Of a DNA stretch of 64,000 nucleotides, positions 35,515-44,553 are shown piece by piece. Origin of the DNA: Halobacillus litoralis (GTDB taxonomy: Bacteria > Bacillota > Bacilli > Bacillales > Halobacillaceae); assembly GCF_020524025.1 (NCBI RefSeq), contig NZ_JAIVKN010000005.1, forward strand, positions 50,697-114,696, written 5' to 3'. The translations under genes were made by a program, and so were the position numbers. The notes beneath the pieces were generated by a model. It searched no databases, had not been told where the DNA came from, and saw nothing but the letters and a program-made list of their open reading frames with translations. The stretch's first letter is position 1. Every line of letters begins with the position of its first letter.

Positions 35515-36438
35515 ATGCCTCGTTATCACTCTGGAGTTTATTTATATAACGGAAATAAAGAAGCAGATGAAATTGATCTGTCTCTTCGAGAGACGCTTCC
35601 TGTCATCAGTCAGGAAGTCAAGGAGCTCAAAGTGATTCAAACGGGTTCTTTAGATGAATTGAAAGAAGTGTGCCATCAATATGGGCCGGAAGTGGATGTG
35701 TTCTTTATCCTGGGTGGGGATGGGACTGTCCATGAATGTATCAATTACCTGGCCCCTTTAAAGAAACGACCAATTATTGGTGTTCTTCCTGGTGGGACAT
35801 GCAATGACTTCAGCCGTGTACTTGATACGCCCCAACGGTTGGATCAAGCGGCAGATTCCATCATTCGTGGAGAGGAACTAACTGTAGACGCGGGGCAGAC
35901 AGAGAATAATTACTTCATCAATTTCTGGGGAATAGGTCTGGTTACGCAGGCGTCTTTTAATATTAATGAGCAGCAGAAAGATCGTTTTGGTGTACTCAGC
36001 TATTTTATCAGCGCACTCAAAACAGTAAGTCAGGCAGACCCGTTTGATTATAAGGTCACCGTTGATGGTGAAGTCTTAGAGGGCGAGGCGGTGATGGTAC
36101 TTGTCATGAATGGACAGTTTATCGGAACACGACGGGTCCCGGTACCAGCCATTGATCTGCAGGATGGGAAATTAGATGTATTAATCGTGAAAAATTCAAA
36201 TTTGACGCTGTTTCGGGAAATAATGACGATGGGAAAAGAAAGAGCGGTAGATAAAAATTTTGAGGAACTGTATTACCGGCAGGGAGAAACGGTGAAAATT
36301 GAAGTGGATGGTTCTGAAAATGTCGATATGGATGGAGAAATAAAAGGACATGCTCCTGCTGAACTGAAAGTCCTTCCAGGTCACTTCACCTTTTTGGGCG
36401 GCGGTCCAAACGCTCTCAGCCCATTATTAGATAAGTAG
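35515..36438 (+). CDS. Diacylglycerol/lipid kinase (YegS family), second paralogue
   Basis: A 307-aa lipid kinase with GGDGTVHE at 67-74 and LPGGTCNDFSRVL near 98. The C-terminal DMDGEIKGH is the conserved acidic loop. It differs clearly from the paralogue at 6046, for example a Cys in the GTCNDF loop. It is probably in an operon with the preceding membrane protein. GAGGAAGGAAGGG precedes the ATG. Confidence 0.9.
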   Translation: MPRYHSGVYLYNGNKEADEIDLSLRETLPVISQEVKELKVIQTGSLDELKEVCHQYGPEVDVFFILGGDGTVHECINYLAPLKKRPIIGVLPGGTCNDFSRVLDTPQRLDQAADSIIRGEELTVDAGQTENNYFINFWGIGLVTQASFNINEQQKDRFGVLSYFISALKTVSQADPFDYKVTVDGEVLEGEAVMVLVMNGQFIGTRRVPVPAIDLQDGKLDVLIVKNSNLTLFREIMTMGKERAVDKNFEELYYRQGETVKIEVDGSENVDMDGEIKGHAPAELKVLPGHFTFLGGGPNALSPLLDK

Positions 36439-36532
36439 GGATTTTTAGAATTCGCTTTTTCTAGTGGTTTTGCTGTATGAATTTGTTAAACTGTATAATA
36501 ACTTTATTTTTCACAAAGGATGGGCGAACCTC

Positions 36533-36997
36533 ATGAACGAACAAGAATTATATAGCAAGAAAAAGCAGGATCCTTCACTTAAGCTGTTTGTCGTGCTCTC
36601 AAAAGCGCAGCGCACAATTGCAGATTTAGTAAAAGATGATATTCAGAGATATGAACTAAACCCGACAGAGTTTGGAGTACTTGAACTGTTGTATCATCAG
36701 GGAGATCAGCCGCTTCAAAAGATTGGAGAAAAAATCCTTCTGGCAAGTGGAAGTATCACTTATGTTGTCGATAAGCTTGAAAAGAAAGAGTATTTGGAAC
36801 GAGTTCCATGTCCGAACGACAGGCGGATTACGTATGCTTCTATTACGGAAAAAGGCAGAGAATTGCTGCACGGAATTTTTCCGGATCACTGGAAGCAGAT
36901 TCAATCTATTATGGATGGGCTTACGGATGAAGAGAAGTATGAAGCCATTGAGTTATTGAAAAAGCTGGGAAAAAACGCAGATCTACAGAAAAAGTAG
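36533..36997 (+). CDS. MarR family transcriptional regulator
   Basis: A 154-aa winged-helix regulator: LNPTEFGVLELLYHQGDQPL, KILLASGSITYVVDKLEKKE (recognition helix) and wing CPNDRRITYASITEKG. It resembles the YkvE/YusO branch. The ATG at 36533 gives a family-like length. The frame is open further upstream but without a ribosome site. Its targets are not evident, since no efflux gene is adjacent. Confidence 0.9.
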   Translation: MNEQELYSKKKQDPSLKLFVVLSKAQRTIADLVKDDIQRYELNPTEFGVLELLYHQGDQPLQKIGEKILLASGSITYVVDKLEKKEYLERVPCPNDRRITYASITEKGRELLHGIFPDHWKQIQSIMDGLTDEEKYEAIELLKKLGKNADLQKK

Positions 36998-37023
36998 TCA
37001 ATTTTCTGACATTGAGATATAAT
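36995..37023 (+). promoter_or_regulatory. Promoter of the 34-aa gene
   Basis: TAGTCA-N17-TATAAT. The -10 is perfect and the -35 matches 4 of 6. It starts within the stop codon of the MarR gene. Confidence 0.5.
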
Positions 37024-37056
37024 GATTTTAGGACTAAAGACAAAGGAGGTATGGAG

Positions 37057-37161
37057 ATGTTACAGATGCACGTGTTGGACTATCAAATTAACTATGTACG
37101 CCGTGCGATTATTCATGATTCAGCTGTCAACGGGGCACGTATGTCCAAAATGGGAAGCTGA
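37057..37161 (+). CDS. Small free-standing protein (34 aa), unknown
   Basis: A 34-residue frame beginning MLQMHVLDYQINYVRR and ending MSKMGS, with an almost ideal ribosome site (AAAGGAGG, seven bases from the ATG), its own promoter and its own terminator. It is predicted amphipathic, with no signal peptide. I do not recognise it. The complete set of expression signals makes it likely to be real. Confidence 0.6.
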   Translation: MLQMHVLDYQINYVRRAIIHDSAVNGARMSKMGS

Positions 37162-37209
37162 ATAATGAATATCGTAACGTCTCATATCTGATTTTATGAA
37201 AGATGCATT

Positions 37210-37246
37210 TAAAAGTCAGGGGTAACGAGACCTCTGGCTTTTTTGT
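37210..37246 (+). terminator. Terminator of the 34-aa gene
   Basis: Stem AAAAGTCAGGGG / CCTCTGGCTTTT (two G-U pairs) followed by T. Confidence 0.8.
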
Positions 37247-37275
37247 GTCTTTTAATAGTCTTTAGGAGGAAAAAA

Positions 37276-39150
37276 ATGATCATTACAATAAAGGATTTAT
37301 ATAAAGTTATTGGCGGAGAGGTACTGTTTGAAGCTTTAAACCTTGCATGGAAAAAACAACAGCGTATCGGACTTGTCGGCAGAAATGGGAGTGGTAAATC
37401 CACTCTTTTCCGTATTCTAATGAAAGAAGAGGGCATGGACGGTGGAGATCTGTTTATTCAAAAGGGTGTTACGATTGGACAGCTGAAGCAGATTCCCTCT
37501 AATTGGAGCGGGACAGGAAGGGCTTATTTAGAACAAGCGTTTCAGGACCTTTTCGTGATCTTCGATCAAATGAAAAAGCTGGAGTCTGATATGACACATC
37601 CGGAGAAAATGGAACAGGCCATTAAAAATTATGGGGAGCTTCAGGAACGGTTTGACCAGCAGGGCGGGTATCAGATAGATGCTTCCATCCGCCAAGTGGC
37701 TCATGGGCTGAATATCTTTGGTTTACTAGAACAGCCCTTTTCAAGTTTAAGCGGGGGAGAGAAAACAAAGCTTGGCTTAGCGAAGCTTCTGTTGGAAAAT
37801 CCGGACGTCCTTCTGCTGGATGAGCCAACGAACCACTTAGATTTACAAGCGATTGAATGGCTGGAATCTTATTTGCAGCAGTATAAAGGGACCGTCTGCG
37901 TGATTTCTCATGACCGTTCTTTCCTTGATCATGTCGTGACCGATATTATGGATCTTGAATCAGGAGAAATACAGAGTTATAAAGGAAATTACTCTTCCTA
38001 TGAAAAGCAGAAGGAAGAAAGGCTGTTATCAGAATTTCACCAATATGAAGAACAGCAAAAGAAGATTAAAAAGATGAAAGAAGCGATACGACGGTTAAGA
38101 CAGTGGGCTAATGAAGCCACCCCGCCGAATCCTAAGCTTTTTAAAAAGGCCAAAAGCATGGAAAAAGCCCTTGATCGTTTAGAAAAAATAGATAAGCCAC
38201 TGATTGATCCGAAGAAAATGAACCTTTCACTAGATGCAGATGGGCGGACAGGCACAGATGTTTTTACTGTGGAAGGAGTAGAGAAGAAGTATGGGAAAAC
38301 GAAGGTTCTTAATCACGTGAACCTTCGTGTGAGATATCAGGATCGGTTAGCAATTGTCGGAGCAAACGGAAGTGGAAAGTCTACCCTGTTAAGGATTCTA
38401 TTGAATCAGGAACAACCCACGTCTGGTTTGGTGAAACACGCCCCTTCAATGTCTATTGGCTATCTTCCTCAGCATCCGCTTCAAGAGGAAGATCAAGAGC
38501 AGACAATGATTGAGTATTTTAGAAACCATATCCGGGTGACAGAAGGAGAGGCACGCAAGCGTTTAGCCGGCTTTCTGTTTTATGGCTATGATGTCTTTCG
38601 TAAACTCAAGCATCTGAGTGGTGGTGAGCAGATGCGTCTGAAACTGGCTGTGTTTATGCATCAGGAGATCCAGGTATTAATTCTGGATGAGCCTACCAAC
38701 CATTTGGATGTGGAGTCTCAGGAGGTGCTGGAGGAAGCCTTAAATCAGTTCAACGGAACGGTTCTTGGTGTTTCTCATGATCGTTATTTTCTAAATCAAT
38801 GTTTTTCTGATACTGCTTATTTAGTGAACGGGAGCCTTCATCGGTTTATTGGAACCTATGAAGAAACGAGGGAACAATGGCTGGCACTTTTTGAGAATCA
38901 AGAGAACAGGGCAGAGGTAGAGAAACAACGCGAAGGCGTGCAGACTAAAGATTCCATTCGTAAGAAAACTGCCGATACCGCTCCTTCTCTCGAAGAGCAG
39001 ATATCAGCATTAGAAGAAGAATTGATTAATATAGAAAATCAAATGGAGGAAAATCCGGACGTAAAAGAACTGATGGAACTTCAATCAGACAAGGACGAAC
39101 TAACCAGGCATATTGAGGTTCTTTATGAGAACTGGATAGGGGAAAGCTGA
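37276..39150 (+). CDS. ABC-F family ATPase (ribosome-associated)
   Basis: A 624-aa protein with two ABC domains and no membrane segment. Walker A is GRNGSGKST (about 38) and GANGSGKST (about 365). The signatures are LSGGEKTKLGLAK and LSGGEQMRLKLAV, with LLDEPTNHLD and ILDEPTNHLD. The linker (about 240-310) is charged and helical as in ABC-F factors, and a coiled coil closes the protein. It acts at the ribosomal E site. The translation-factor or antibiotic-protection role cannot be told. ATG 37276 has TAGGAGGAA upstream. Confidence 0.93.
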   Translation: MIITIKDLYKVIGGEVLFEALNLAWKKQQRIGLVGRNGSGKSTLFRILMKEEGMDGGDLFIQKGVTIGQLKQIPSNWSGTGRAYLEQAFQDLFVIFDQMKKLESDMTHPEKMEQAIKNYGELQERFDQQGGYQIDASIRQVAHGLNIFGLLEQPFSSLSGGEKTKLGLAKLLLENPDVLLLDEPTNHLDLQAIEWLESYLQQYKGTVCVISHDRSFLDHVVTDIMDLESGEIQSYKGNYSSYEKQKEERLLSEFHQYEEQQKKIKKMKEAIRRLRQWANEATPPNPKLFKKAKSMEKALDRLEKIDKPLIDPKKMNLSLDADGRTGTDVFTVEGVEKKYGKTKVLNHVNLRVRYQDRLAIVGANGSGKSTLLRILLNQEQPTSGLVKHAPSMSIGYLPQHPLQEEDQEQTMIEYFRNHIRVTEGEARKRLAGFLFYGYDVFRKLKHLSGGEQMRLKLAVFMHQEIQVLILDEPTNHLDVESQEVLEEALNQFNGTVLGVSHDRYFLNQCFSDTAYLVNGSLHRFIGTYEETREQWLALFENQENRAEVEKQREGVQTKDSIRKKTADTAPSLEEQISALEEELINIENQMEENPDVKELMELQSDKDELTRHIEVLYENWIGES

Positions 39151-39186
39151 AAAAGGGCAGTGGCTGAAAAGTCGCTGCCCCTTTTA
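39149..39186. terminator. Terminator after the ABC-F gene
   Basis: Stem GGGCAGTGGCT / AGTCGCTGCCC around GAAA, flanked by A5 and T4, between convergent genes. Confidence 0.82.
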
Positions 39187-39208
39187 AATTCTCTAGTCGG
39201 GAAGTCTA

Positions 39209-40306
39209 TTAGAAGATCGACACATGCTTCAAAGGGTTGTCTTTTTCCCTTTTATAATAATGAATCAATGCATCGGTGTAACTGAAAAAATCAGGACAAG
39301 TAATAGAAGACTCCTGCAGATCTGTTTGAGTATGGGTGGAGTCGTAAACGGGTCCCCATGAAAAGTAATCCAGTGCTTCCTTCTGTATCCTGAGGTGCTG
39401 ACGTAATGGCTTTATGCGCAGGGCTTCCCGCGCAAAACTAACCGGGACCGTGAATCGTGGTTGTTTCTTTCTATATTGGTCACTGAAATGTTCATATATT
39501 TCTTTGGCTGTATAAGGGTTTGGGTCTGTGAGGTGGTACGTCCGTCCAACCGCTTTCTCCGCATGGGCAAGATAGGTCGCTGCCGAGAGTACGTAGTCCT
39601 GCGGAACAAGGTTCACAAGCGCTTGACCTTCTCCGAAATAAGGGAGAAAAGGGAGGTGCTTGAGGGAGTCAAGAAGATTCAAGACAAAATAAGGGCCGTC
39701 AAATTTGGCTGTTTCCCCGGTCTTGGAATGTCCGACAACAATCCCTGGACGTATGATGGTGACCGGGAGGGTCGACCGCATTCCGTCTACCAGCCTCTCT
39801 GCTTCATATTTCGTATATTCATAGTGGTTATTAAAGCCTTCATCATGTGTTAGTTCCTCTTCCAGAATTATCCCCCTGCGTCTTCCTGAAACATAAGCGG
39901 TGCTGAAATAAATATACCTCTCTAAGCATGAGCACTCTTTCAACCATTGGTGCACTTCTCTCGTTCCTTGAACGTTTACTTTCCATGCGGGAGTGAGGGG
40001 GATAGCTAAGTCATAAAGGGCAGCGAGATGAAAAAAGTGAGTGACTTTTCCTTGTAATTCCTCAGACAATCGTGGAGGCATTCCTAAACAATCCTGAGTA
40101 ATGTCTCCTTTGATGAGGTGTATCTTTTCTGAAGGAATTTGTGGATCACTTTCCCACACTGCCTGCTGCCTTCGTGCTGACTCTTCTACAGATGGCAGAT
40201 GGATAAGGTAGATGTTCTCAATCTCATACGAGGCTTTAAATAAGGATTGAATTAATTCGGAAGCCAAATAGCCGGGAAATCCTGTGAACACGTAAGTATT
40301 GGTCAT
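39209..40306 (-). CDS. Extended SDR family NAD-dependent oxidoreductase
   Basis: 365 aa. The N-terminal cofactor loop TGFPGYLASEL, GDITQDCLG, HLAALYDL, and the active-site YEYTKYEAE (Tyr-x3-Lys) preceded by FSTAYVSG mark the extended SDR/NAD_binding_4 (fatty acyl-CoA reductase-like) group. The C-terminal 100 residues are variable. The substrate is not evident. It is divergent from the other SDR gene at 40446. GGAGGGTAACGT precedes the ATG. Confidence 0.87.
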   Translation of the reverse strand: MTNTYVFTGFPGYLASELIQSLFKASYEIENIYLIHLPSVEESARRQQAVWESDPQIPSEKIHLIKGDITQDCLGMPPRLSEELQGKVTHFFHLAALYDLAIPLTPAWKVNVQGTREVHQWLKECSCLERYIYFSTAYVSGRRRGIILEEELTHDEGFNNHYEYTKYEAERLVDGMRSTLPVTIIRPGIVVGHSKTGETAKFDGPYFVLNLLDSLKHLPFLPYFGEGQALVNLVPQDYVLSAATYLAHAEKAVGRTYHLTDPNPYTAKEIYEHFSDQYRKKQPRFTVPVSFAREALRIKPLRQHLRIQKEALDYFSWGPVYDSTHTQTDLQESSITCPDFFSYTDALIHYYKREKDNPLKHVSIF

Positions 40307-40445
40307 ACGTTACCCTCCAATATCTGTCTTGAGAAAGAATTCGGCATCTTTTTCCTTAATCCTTCATTTCGTAGACTGCTCTGTTTATGTTGGGGGATGG
40401 TGGGGACAATAAAGAATAAATTTTATAGAAGGAGGTCCTATTCGG

Positions 40446-41069
40446 TTGAATGTTCTTGTTATTGGTGCAAATGGGAAAGTAGGAAAGCATATTGTTCATA
40501 AATTAAGGAAATCTGAACATGTGCCGTATGCCATGTTAAGGGATACGGATCAAATTCCCTATTTTGAAGAAATCCAAGTTCCCACGGTTCTGGCCGACCT
40601 GGAAAAGGACTTCGGTCACGCCTTTCATGGAATGGACGCTGTCATTTTTGCCGCGGGTTCCGGCCCTCATACAGGTGCAGACAAAACGATCATTATTGAT
40701 CAGGAAGGAGCGATTAAAACGGCTGATCATGCAATGGCAAATGGTGTGAAGAGATACATCATGCTGAGTTCCATTGGCGCTGATCGTGCAGAAGAAGCGC
40801 CGGATGACTTTAAGTTTTATCTTTACGCTAAACATAGAGCGGACGAATATGTAAGGAAGACGAGCCTTGATTATACCATTGTGCGCCCGGGCAGTTTGAC
40901 GAATGAAAAGGGGACAGGAAAAGTGTTGATGGAGAAGCGGACAGAACATGGAGAAATTCCGCGCGAAGACGTCGCTGAAACACTTGTTCATCTTCTAACT
41001 GTCCCTTCGTCCGTTCATAAGAGTTATGACTTAATCAGCGGGGACATGCCCATAAAAAAGATTGAGTAA
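40446..41069 (+). CDS. Atypical SDR, NAD(P)H-binding protein (YhfK-like)
   Basis: A 207-aa protein with the NAD(P) loop VLVIGANGKVGKHIV and YIMLSSIGADRA, but without the classical Tyr-x3-Lys. It resembles B. subtilis YhfK, an NmrA/HSCARG-like member. The start is TTG 40446, ten bases after AAGGAGG. The role is unknown. Confidence 0.87.
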   Translation: MNVLVIGANGKVGKHIVHKLRKSEHVPYAMLRDTDQIPYFEEIQVPTVLADLEKDFGHAFHGMDAVIFAAGSGPHTGADKTIIIDQEGAIKTADHAMANGVKRYIMLSSIGADRAEEAPDDFKFYLYAKHRADEYVRKTSLDYTIVRPGSLTNEKGTGKVLMEKRTEHGEIPREDVAETLVHLLTVPSSVHKSYDLISGDMPIKKIE

Positions 41070-41475
41070 CAACATTAAAAAGGGGACGTCCTGCTTACTT
41101 TATAAGGATGAGCCGGTCTATTCCTTCTATATAATGATAGGAAAACTTGATGGTTGCGCTCATCCAAAACAAAGAACGTATACTGAGTAGTACGGGTGTT
41201 TTTGTCCTATAGCCGGGGTGACGAATGAGAGAGTGTGTAATCCCTGTAGAAGAAGCAGGAAGCAGCCATAGTATGAACGCCCACGGAGATCAGGCAGTTC
41301 TTTTAACAACATAGAATGTTGGACAGCTCTATATGAACCATACAAAGGTCCCCCGGCTGTTAAGGAAAACAGCTCTTCTCTATTGGAGAATTATTGTAAA
41401 AAAAGTGTTTAAGCATCTCTACAGCGGGTATTAGAATTTTAGATAATATAAGGGAAAGGTGTGAGGGGGCGAGTG
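41070..41475. other. Gene-free region with a nested stem-loop
   Basis: No supported coding sequence. GGATGAGC (41106-41113) pairs with GCTCATCC (41158-41165), enclosing a TTCCT/AGGAA pair. CAACAT/ATGTTG lies at 41312-41326. This could be a structured leader or remnant DNA. I recognise no known RNA family. Confidence 0.4.
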
Positions 41476-41754
41476 TTGGGGAATTCAAACGTGGTCGTAT
41501 ATACAAGCCGGGACTGTAGTTATTGTGAAAAGGTGTTAGATAAATTAACAGAGTGGGATGTTGAATACGAAGAAAGAAATGTATCGGAAGACCGTTCTCA
41601 TTTCCGTGAACTCCAAAGCATGAGCGTATACGGTACACCTGCTACTTTTATAAACGGAGAAAAAATTCTGGGTTATCAGGAAAGAAAGCTAAAACAATCA
41701 TTAGGAATCAGGGATGATCGCTTTATTCAAACGGACTCTATGAACTTCTCATAA
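41476..41754 (+). CDS. Glutaredoxin family protein
   Basis: A 92-aa thioredoxin-fold protein: VVVYTSRDCSYCEKVLDKL (CxxC active site CSYC), cis-Pro YGTPATFI and GYQERKLKQSL. It acts in cytoplasmic thiol exchange (bacillithiol-linked in this group, by inference). TTG 41476 is favoured by its spacing from AGGGGG. GTG 41473 is the alternative. Confidence 0.85.
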   Translation: MGNSNVVVYTSRDCSYCEKVLDKLTEWDVEYEERNVSEDRSHFRELQSMSVYGTPATFINGEKILGYQERKLKQSLGIRDDRFIQTDSMNFS

Positions 41755-41760
41755 ATGGAG

Positions 41761-41792
41761 AAACAAGTGATGAAAATCACTTGTTTTTTTAT
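41761..41792 (+). terminator. Terminator after glutaredoxin
   Basis: Stem AAACAAGTGAT / ATCACTTGTTT around GAAA, then T. Confidence 0.9.
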
Positions 41793-41906
41793 CGTCTAAA
41801 GGAGATCGTTTCATTCCACTGATCATTCGATCCTGCTTCATGTTTTGTTTCACTCTTTTCTGCCTTTTACATAGGCTGAAGTAAATACAAAAAAGGTGGA
41901 ACACGT

Positions 41907-42311
41907 ATGTACACATATTATCCTTACTATAATGGCAGCGGCTGGTACCGCTACCCTGCTGCACCTTCCTACAATCAGGTTCCTTACCAGCAAACGTTCC
42001 CGCAGGCCTATCCTGCAAATCAAGGGGTTGTTTACGGCTATGAAAATTATAATAATGGACTTTATGGCTATGGATATCCCTCTATGAATAGTTACAACTA
42101 TACAGGTTATACTGAAACCGGGAATGCGAATGGTTCGCCTTCATTTAACGTTGGGGCCATGTCTAAAGGTGTGATGAACTATTTTCAAAATGAAGAAGGA
42201 CAGCTGGATTTTGATAAAATGATGTCTACTACAGGGCAGGTCATGAAGACGGTCCAGCAGGTCAGTCCAATCGTTAAAGGGATTGGAACATTTGTCAAAG
42301 GCATTAAGTAA
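41907..42311 (+). CDS. yppG: YppG-like protein
   Basis: 134 aa: a Tyr/Pro/Asn/Gln-rich low-complexity N-terminal half (about 1-80) and a conserved C-terminus (SKGVMNYFQNEEGQLDFDKM, then TGQVMKTVQQVSPIVKGIG), as in the YppG family of spore-forming bacilli. It could be a spore or surface component. Function unproven. AAAAGGTGG precedes the ATG. Confidence 0.8.
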   Translation: MYTYYPYYNGSGWYRYPAAPSYNQVPYQQTFPQAYPANQGVVYGYENYNNGLYGYGYPSMNSYNYTGYTETGNANGSPSFNVGAMSKGVMNYFQNEEGQLDFDKMMSTTGQVMKTVQQVSPIVKGIGTFVKGIK

Positions 42312-42341
42312 TGCGCGCTATAGCTTCAGCGCGCACTTTTT
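42312..42341 (+). terminator. Terminator after yppG
   Basis: Stem TGCGCGCT / AGCGCGCA then CTTTTT. Confidence 0.85.
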
Positions 42342-42483
42342 GTCACTTATGATCTATCGGTTAAAAGTAAAGGTGTCCCAGGTGATACCCCAAGCCTTCT
42401 CCGGCACAGCTTTACGTTTTTAAAGAACCGGTATGCTATACTATTTCGAAAGACGAAATTATTATGTGCGGAGGAAGAGGCCC

Positions 42484-43170
42484 ATGAGTATTGGATGTTT
42501 GTGTATACATGGATATACAGGGAGTCCTGAGGAAGTGCAGCCTCTCGTTGATTTCCTGAGCGCGAGGACAGAGTGGGAGATTGTTAACCCTACACTGCCC
42601 GGACACGGCGAAGATCTTGACCTTGAGGGACATTATTTTCAAGAATGGATCGCAACCGCTGAATTAGCTTTGCTGGATCTTATGAAACGAAACGATGACG
42701 TTTATATCATTGGTTTTTCCATGGGAGGTATGATTGCGGCTTATTTAACGGCCAAATACAAACTTGACCGGTTGGTTTTATTATCAGCGGCTGGGAAGTA
42801 TGTCAGCCTGCCGCAAATGGTCAAAGATATCTTAGGGATGGCAGCGGATGCCTGGAACGGTGTCCTGGCTGACAACGAACTCTTCTTAAGGTACCAAAAG
42901 AAAATGAAGGATACCTATTTATTTTCTACCTTTGAATTTATGAAATGTGTGCAGTTCACTCGTCCCTATTTAAGACAGGTGAAATGCCCGGTTTTAATTA
43001 TCCAAGGGGAACTTGATGGTATGGTACCAAGAAAAGCAGCGTTGTACTTAGATGAGGAAATCCCTTCGGAAGATAAAGAAGTGGTGTTTCTGAAGCAATC
43101 CAAGCATCTAATTTGTCATGGGGATGATAAAGATGAATTATTTGATAAGGTGCTTGATTTTGTCGGATAG
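42484..43170 (+). CDS. Carboxylesterase/monoacylglycerol lipase-like alpha/beta hydrolase
   Basis: A 228-aa alpha/beta hydrolase: oxyanion region CIHGYTGSPEEV, nucleophile elbow GFSMGG, acid in IQGELDGMVP and catalytic His in SKHLICHG. It resembles the Est30 carboxylesterase of Geobacillus. ATG 42484 follows GGAGGAAG. The frame upstream is open but lacks a ribosome site. The MFS gene begins 21 bases after it, so the two are probably cotranscribed. Confidence 0.88.
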   Translation: MSIGCLCIHGYTGSPEEVQPLVDFLSARTEWEIVNPTLPGHGEDLDLEGHYFQEWIATAELALLDLMKRNDDVYIIGFSMGGMIAAYLTAKYKLDRLVLLSAAGKYVSLPQMVKDILGMAADAWNGVLADNELFLRYQKKMKDTYLFSTFEFMKCVQFTRPYLRQVKCPVLIIQGELDGMVPRKAALYLDEEIPSEDKEVVFLKQSKHLICHGDDKDELFDKVLDFVG

Positions 43171-43191
43171 GAGTGAAAGGGAGGGGTTCAT

Positions 43192-44469
43192 TTGAATAGA
43201 CAGAAGGGGCAGGCGCCCATCCACACACCTTTTTATTATGGCTGGGTGGTCGTGTTGGTTGCCGGGCTGAGTGTGTTCTTTTCAGGGCCGGGCCAAACGT
43301 ATTCCATCTCAATTTTCATTGATTATTACATAGAAGATTTCGATTATTCGCGGTCGGTGGTTTCGGGGATTTACTCCGGAGCAACACTGCTTGCCGGCGT
43401 GACACTTTTTATGATGGGACGACTCATTGATCGTTTTGGTCAGCGGGCGATGATGGTTACAATCGGCACATGTCTTTCCCTGGCATTGTTTTGGAATGCC
43501 TTTTTGGTTGGACCGATTATGATGTTTCTAGGCTTTTTTATGGTTCGTCTGTTTGGACAGGGGTCGATGACATTAATCCCCAACACTCTTGTGCCTCAAT
43601 GGTTTATTCGTAAGAGAGGCCGTGCGTTGAGTGTGATGGCGATTGGAGGATTTGCGAGTTCGGCTCTCCTTCCGCCGTTAAATACATGGCTGATTGAATC
43701 GTTAGGGTGGCGGATGACCTGGGGACTCTGGGGGGCGGCTTTGCTTATCCTCTTTGTTCCATTGGCTTTATTCTTTGTAAGAAATAAGCCCGAACACATT
43801 GGCGAAGTGCCTGACGGTAATCCAAAGCCCATCAAAGGAGAAGAACTTAAAAATCCGAATGTTGAAGTGAACGAAAAAAGCTGGACATTGAAAGAAGCCA
43901 TGGCCACAAGGGCTTTTTGGTTTATCTTGTTTTGTGTAGTGGTGCCGGCTCTTGTGAATACAGCCATTACCTTTCATATCGTTTCTATTATGGACTTGAG
44001 GGGACTGGATACGGGAATTGCAGCAATGGTGCTTACGCTTATGGCGGTTGTTGGTTTTCCGGTCACTTTTGTCAGCGGATACCTGGTAGATCGTTTTCAA
44101 GTTCATTACATACTGGCTATTACCTTTTTCGGTCATATTTTCACCCTGCTCATCCTGTTGTTTACAGATACTTGGTGGCTGGCTGTTGCATTCGGGGTTT
44201 TCTGGGGATTTGTTAATGGGTTTGAGCGGATTGTTCTAAATATCGTCTGGCCCAATTATTTTGGCAGGGAACACTTAGGAAGCATTAAAGGGCTTGCACA
44301 AACTGTGATGGTGGTGGGCTCCGCTTTGGGACCTCTGCCATTTGGCTTGTTTTATGACTGGCTGGGCGGTTACCAGGAAGTCATTCTCCTGACGATTCTC
44401 TTCCCTGTGACAGCAGGAATTTTAGCGCTTCTTTCTCCCCAGCCGGACTACGAAGAATATCATGGTTAA
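43192..44469 (+). CDS. MFS transporter (OFA/monocarboxylate type)
   Basis: A 425-aa, 12-TM MFS carrier: YYGWVVVLVAGLSVFFSGPGQT in TM1 (given as GWVVVLVAGLSVFFSGPGQ), MGRLIDRFGQR between TM2 and TM3, and SGYLVDRFQ. The pattern is that of oxalate/formate antiporter and monocarboxylate permeases. Substrate unknown. The TTG start at 43192 has AGGGAGGGG upstream. It follows the esterase gene, which might supply an acid substrate (speculative). Confidence 0.87.
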   Translation: MNRQKGQAPIHTPFYYGWVVVLVAGLSVFFSGPGQTYSISIFIDYYIEDFDYSRSVVSGIYSGATLLAGVTLFMMGRLIDRFGQRAMMVTIGTCLSLALFWNAFLVGPIMMFLGFFMVRLFGQGSMTLIPNTLVPQWFIRKRGRALSVMAIGGFASSALLPPLNTWLIESLGWRMTWGLWGAALLILFVPLALFFVRNKPEHIGEVPDGNPKPIKGEELKNPNVEVNEKSWTLKEAMATRAFWFILFCVVVPALVNTAITFHIVSIMDLRGLDTGIAAMVLTLMAVVGFPVTFVSGYLVDRFQVHYILAITFFGHIFTLLILLFTDTWWLAVAFGVFWGFVNGFERIVLNIVWPNYFGREHLGSIKGLAQTVMVVGSALGPLPFGLFYDWLGGYQEVILLTILFPVTAGILALLSPQPDYEEYHG

Positions 44470-44504
44470 AAAAACGTCAGAAGCATCGCTTCTGACGTTT
44501 TTTC
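44469..44504. terminator. Bidirectional terminator after the MFS gene
   Basis: Perfect stem AACGTCAGAAGC / GCTTCTGACGTT with A and T runs. Confidence 0.92.
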
Positions 44505-44553
44505 GTATTATATTTTCTGTCTGACTTGTCTTCTGTTTAAACGATAGGAAAAA

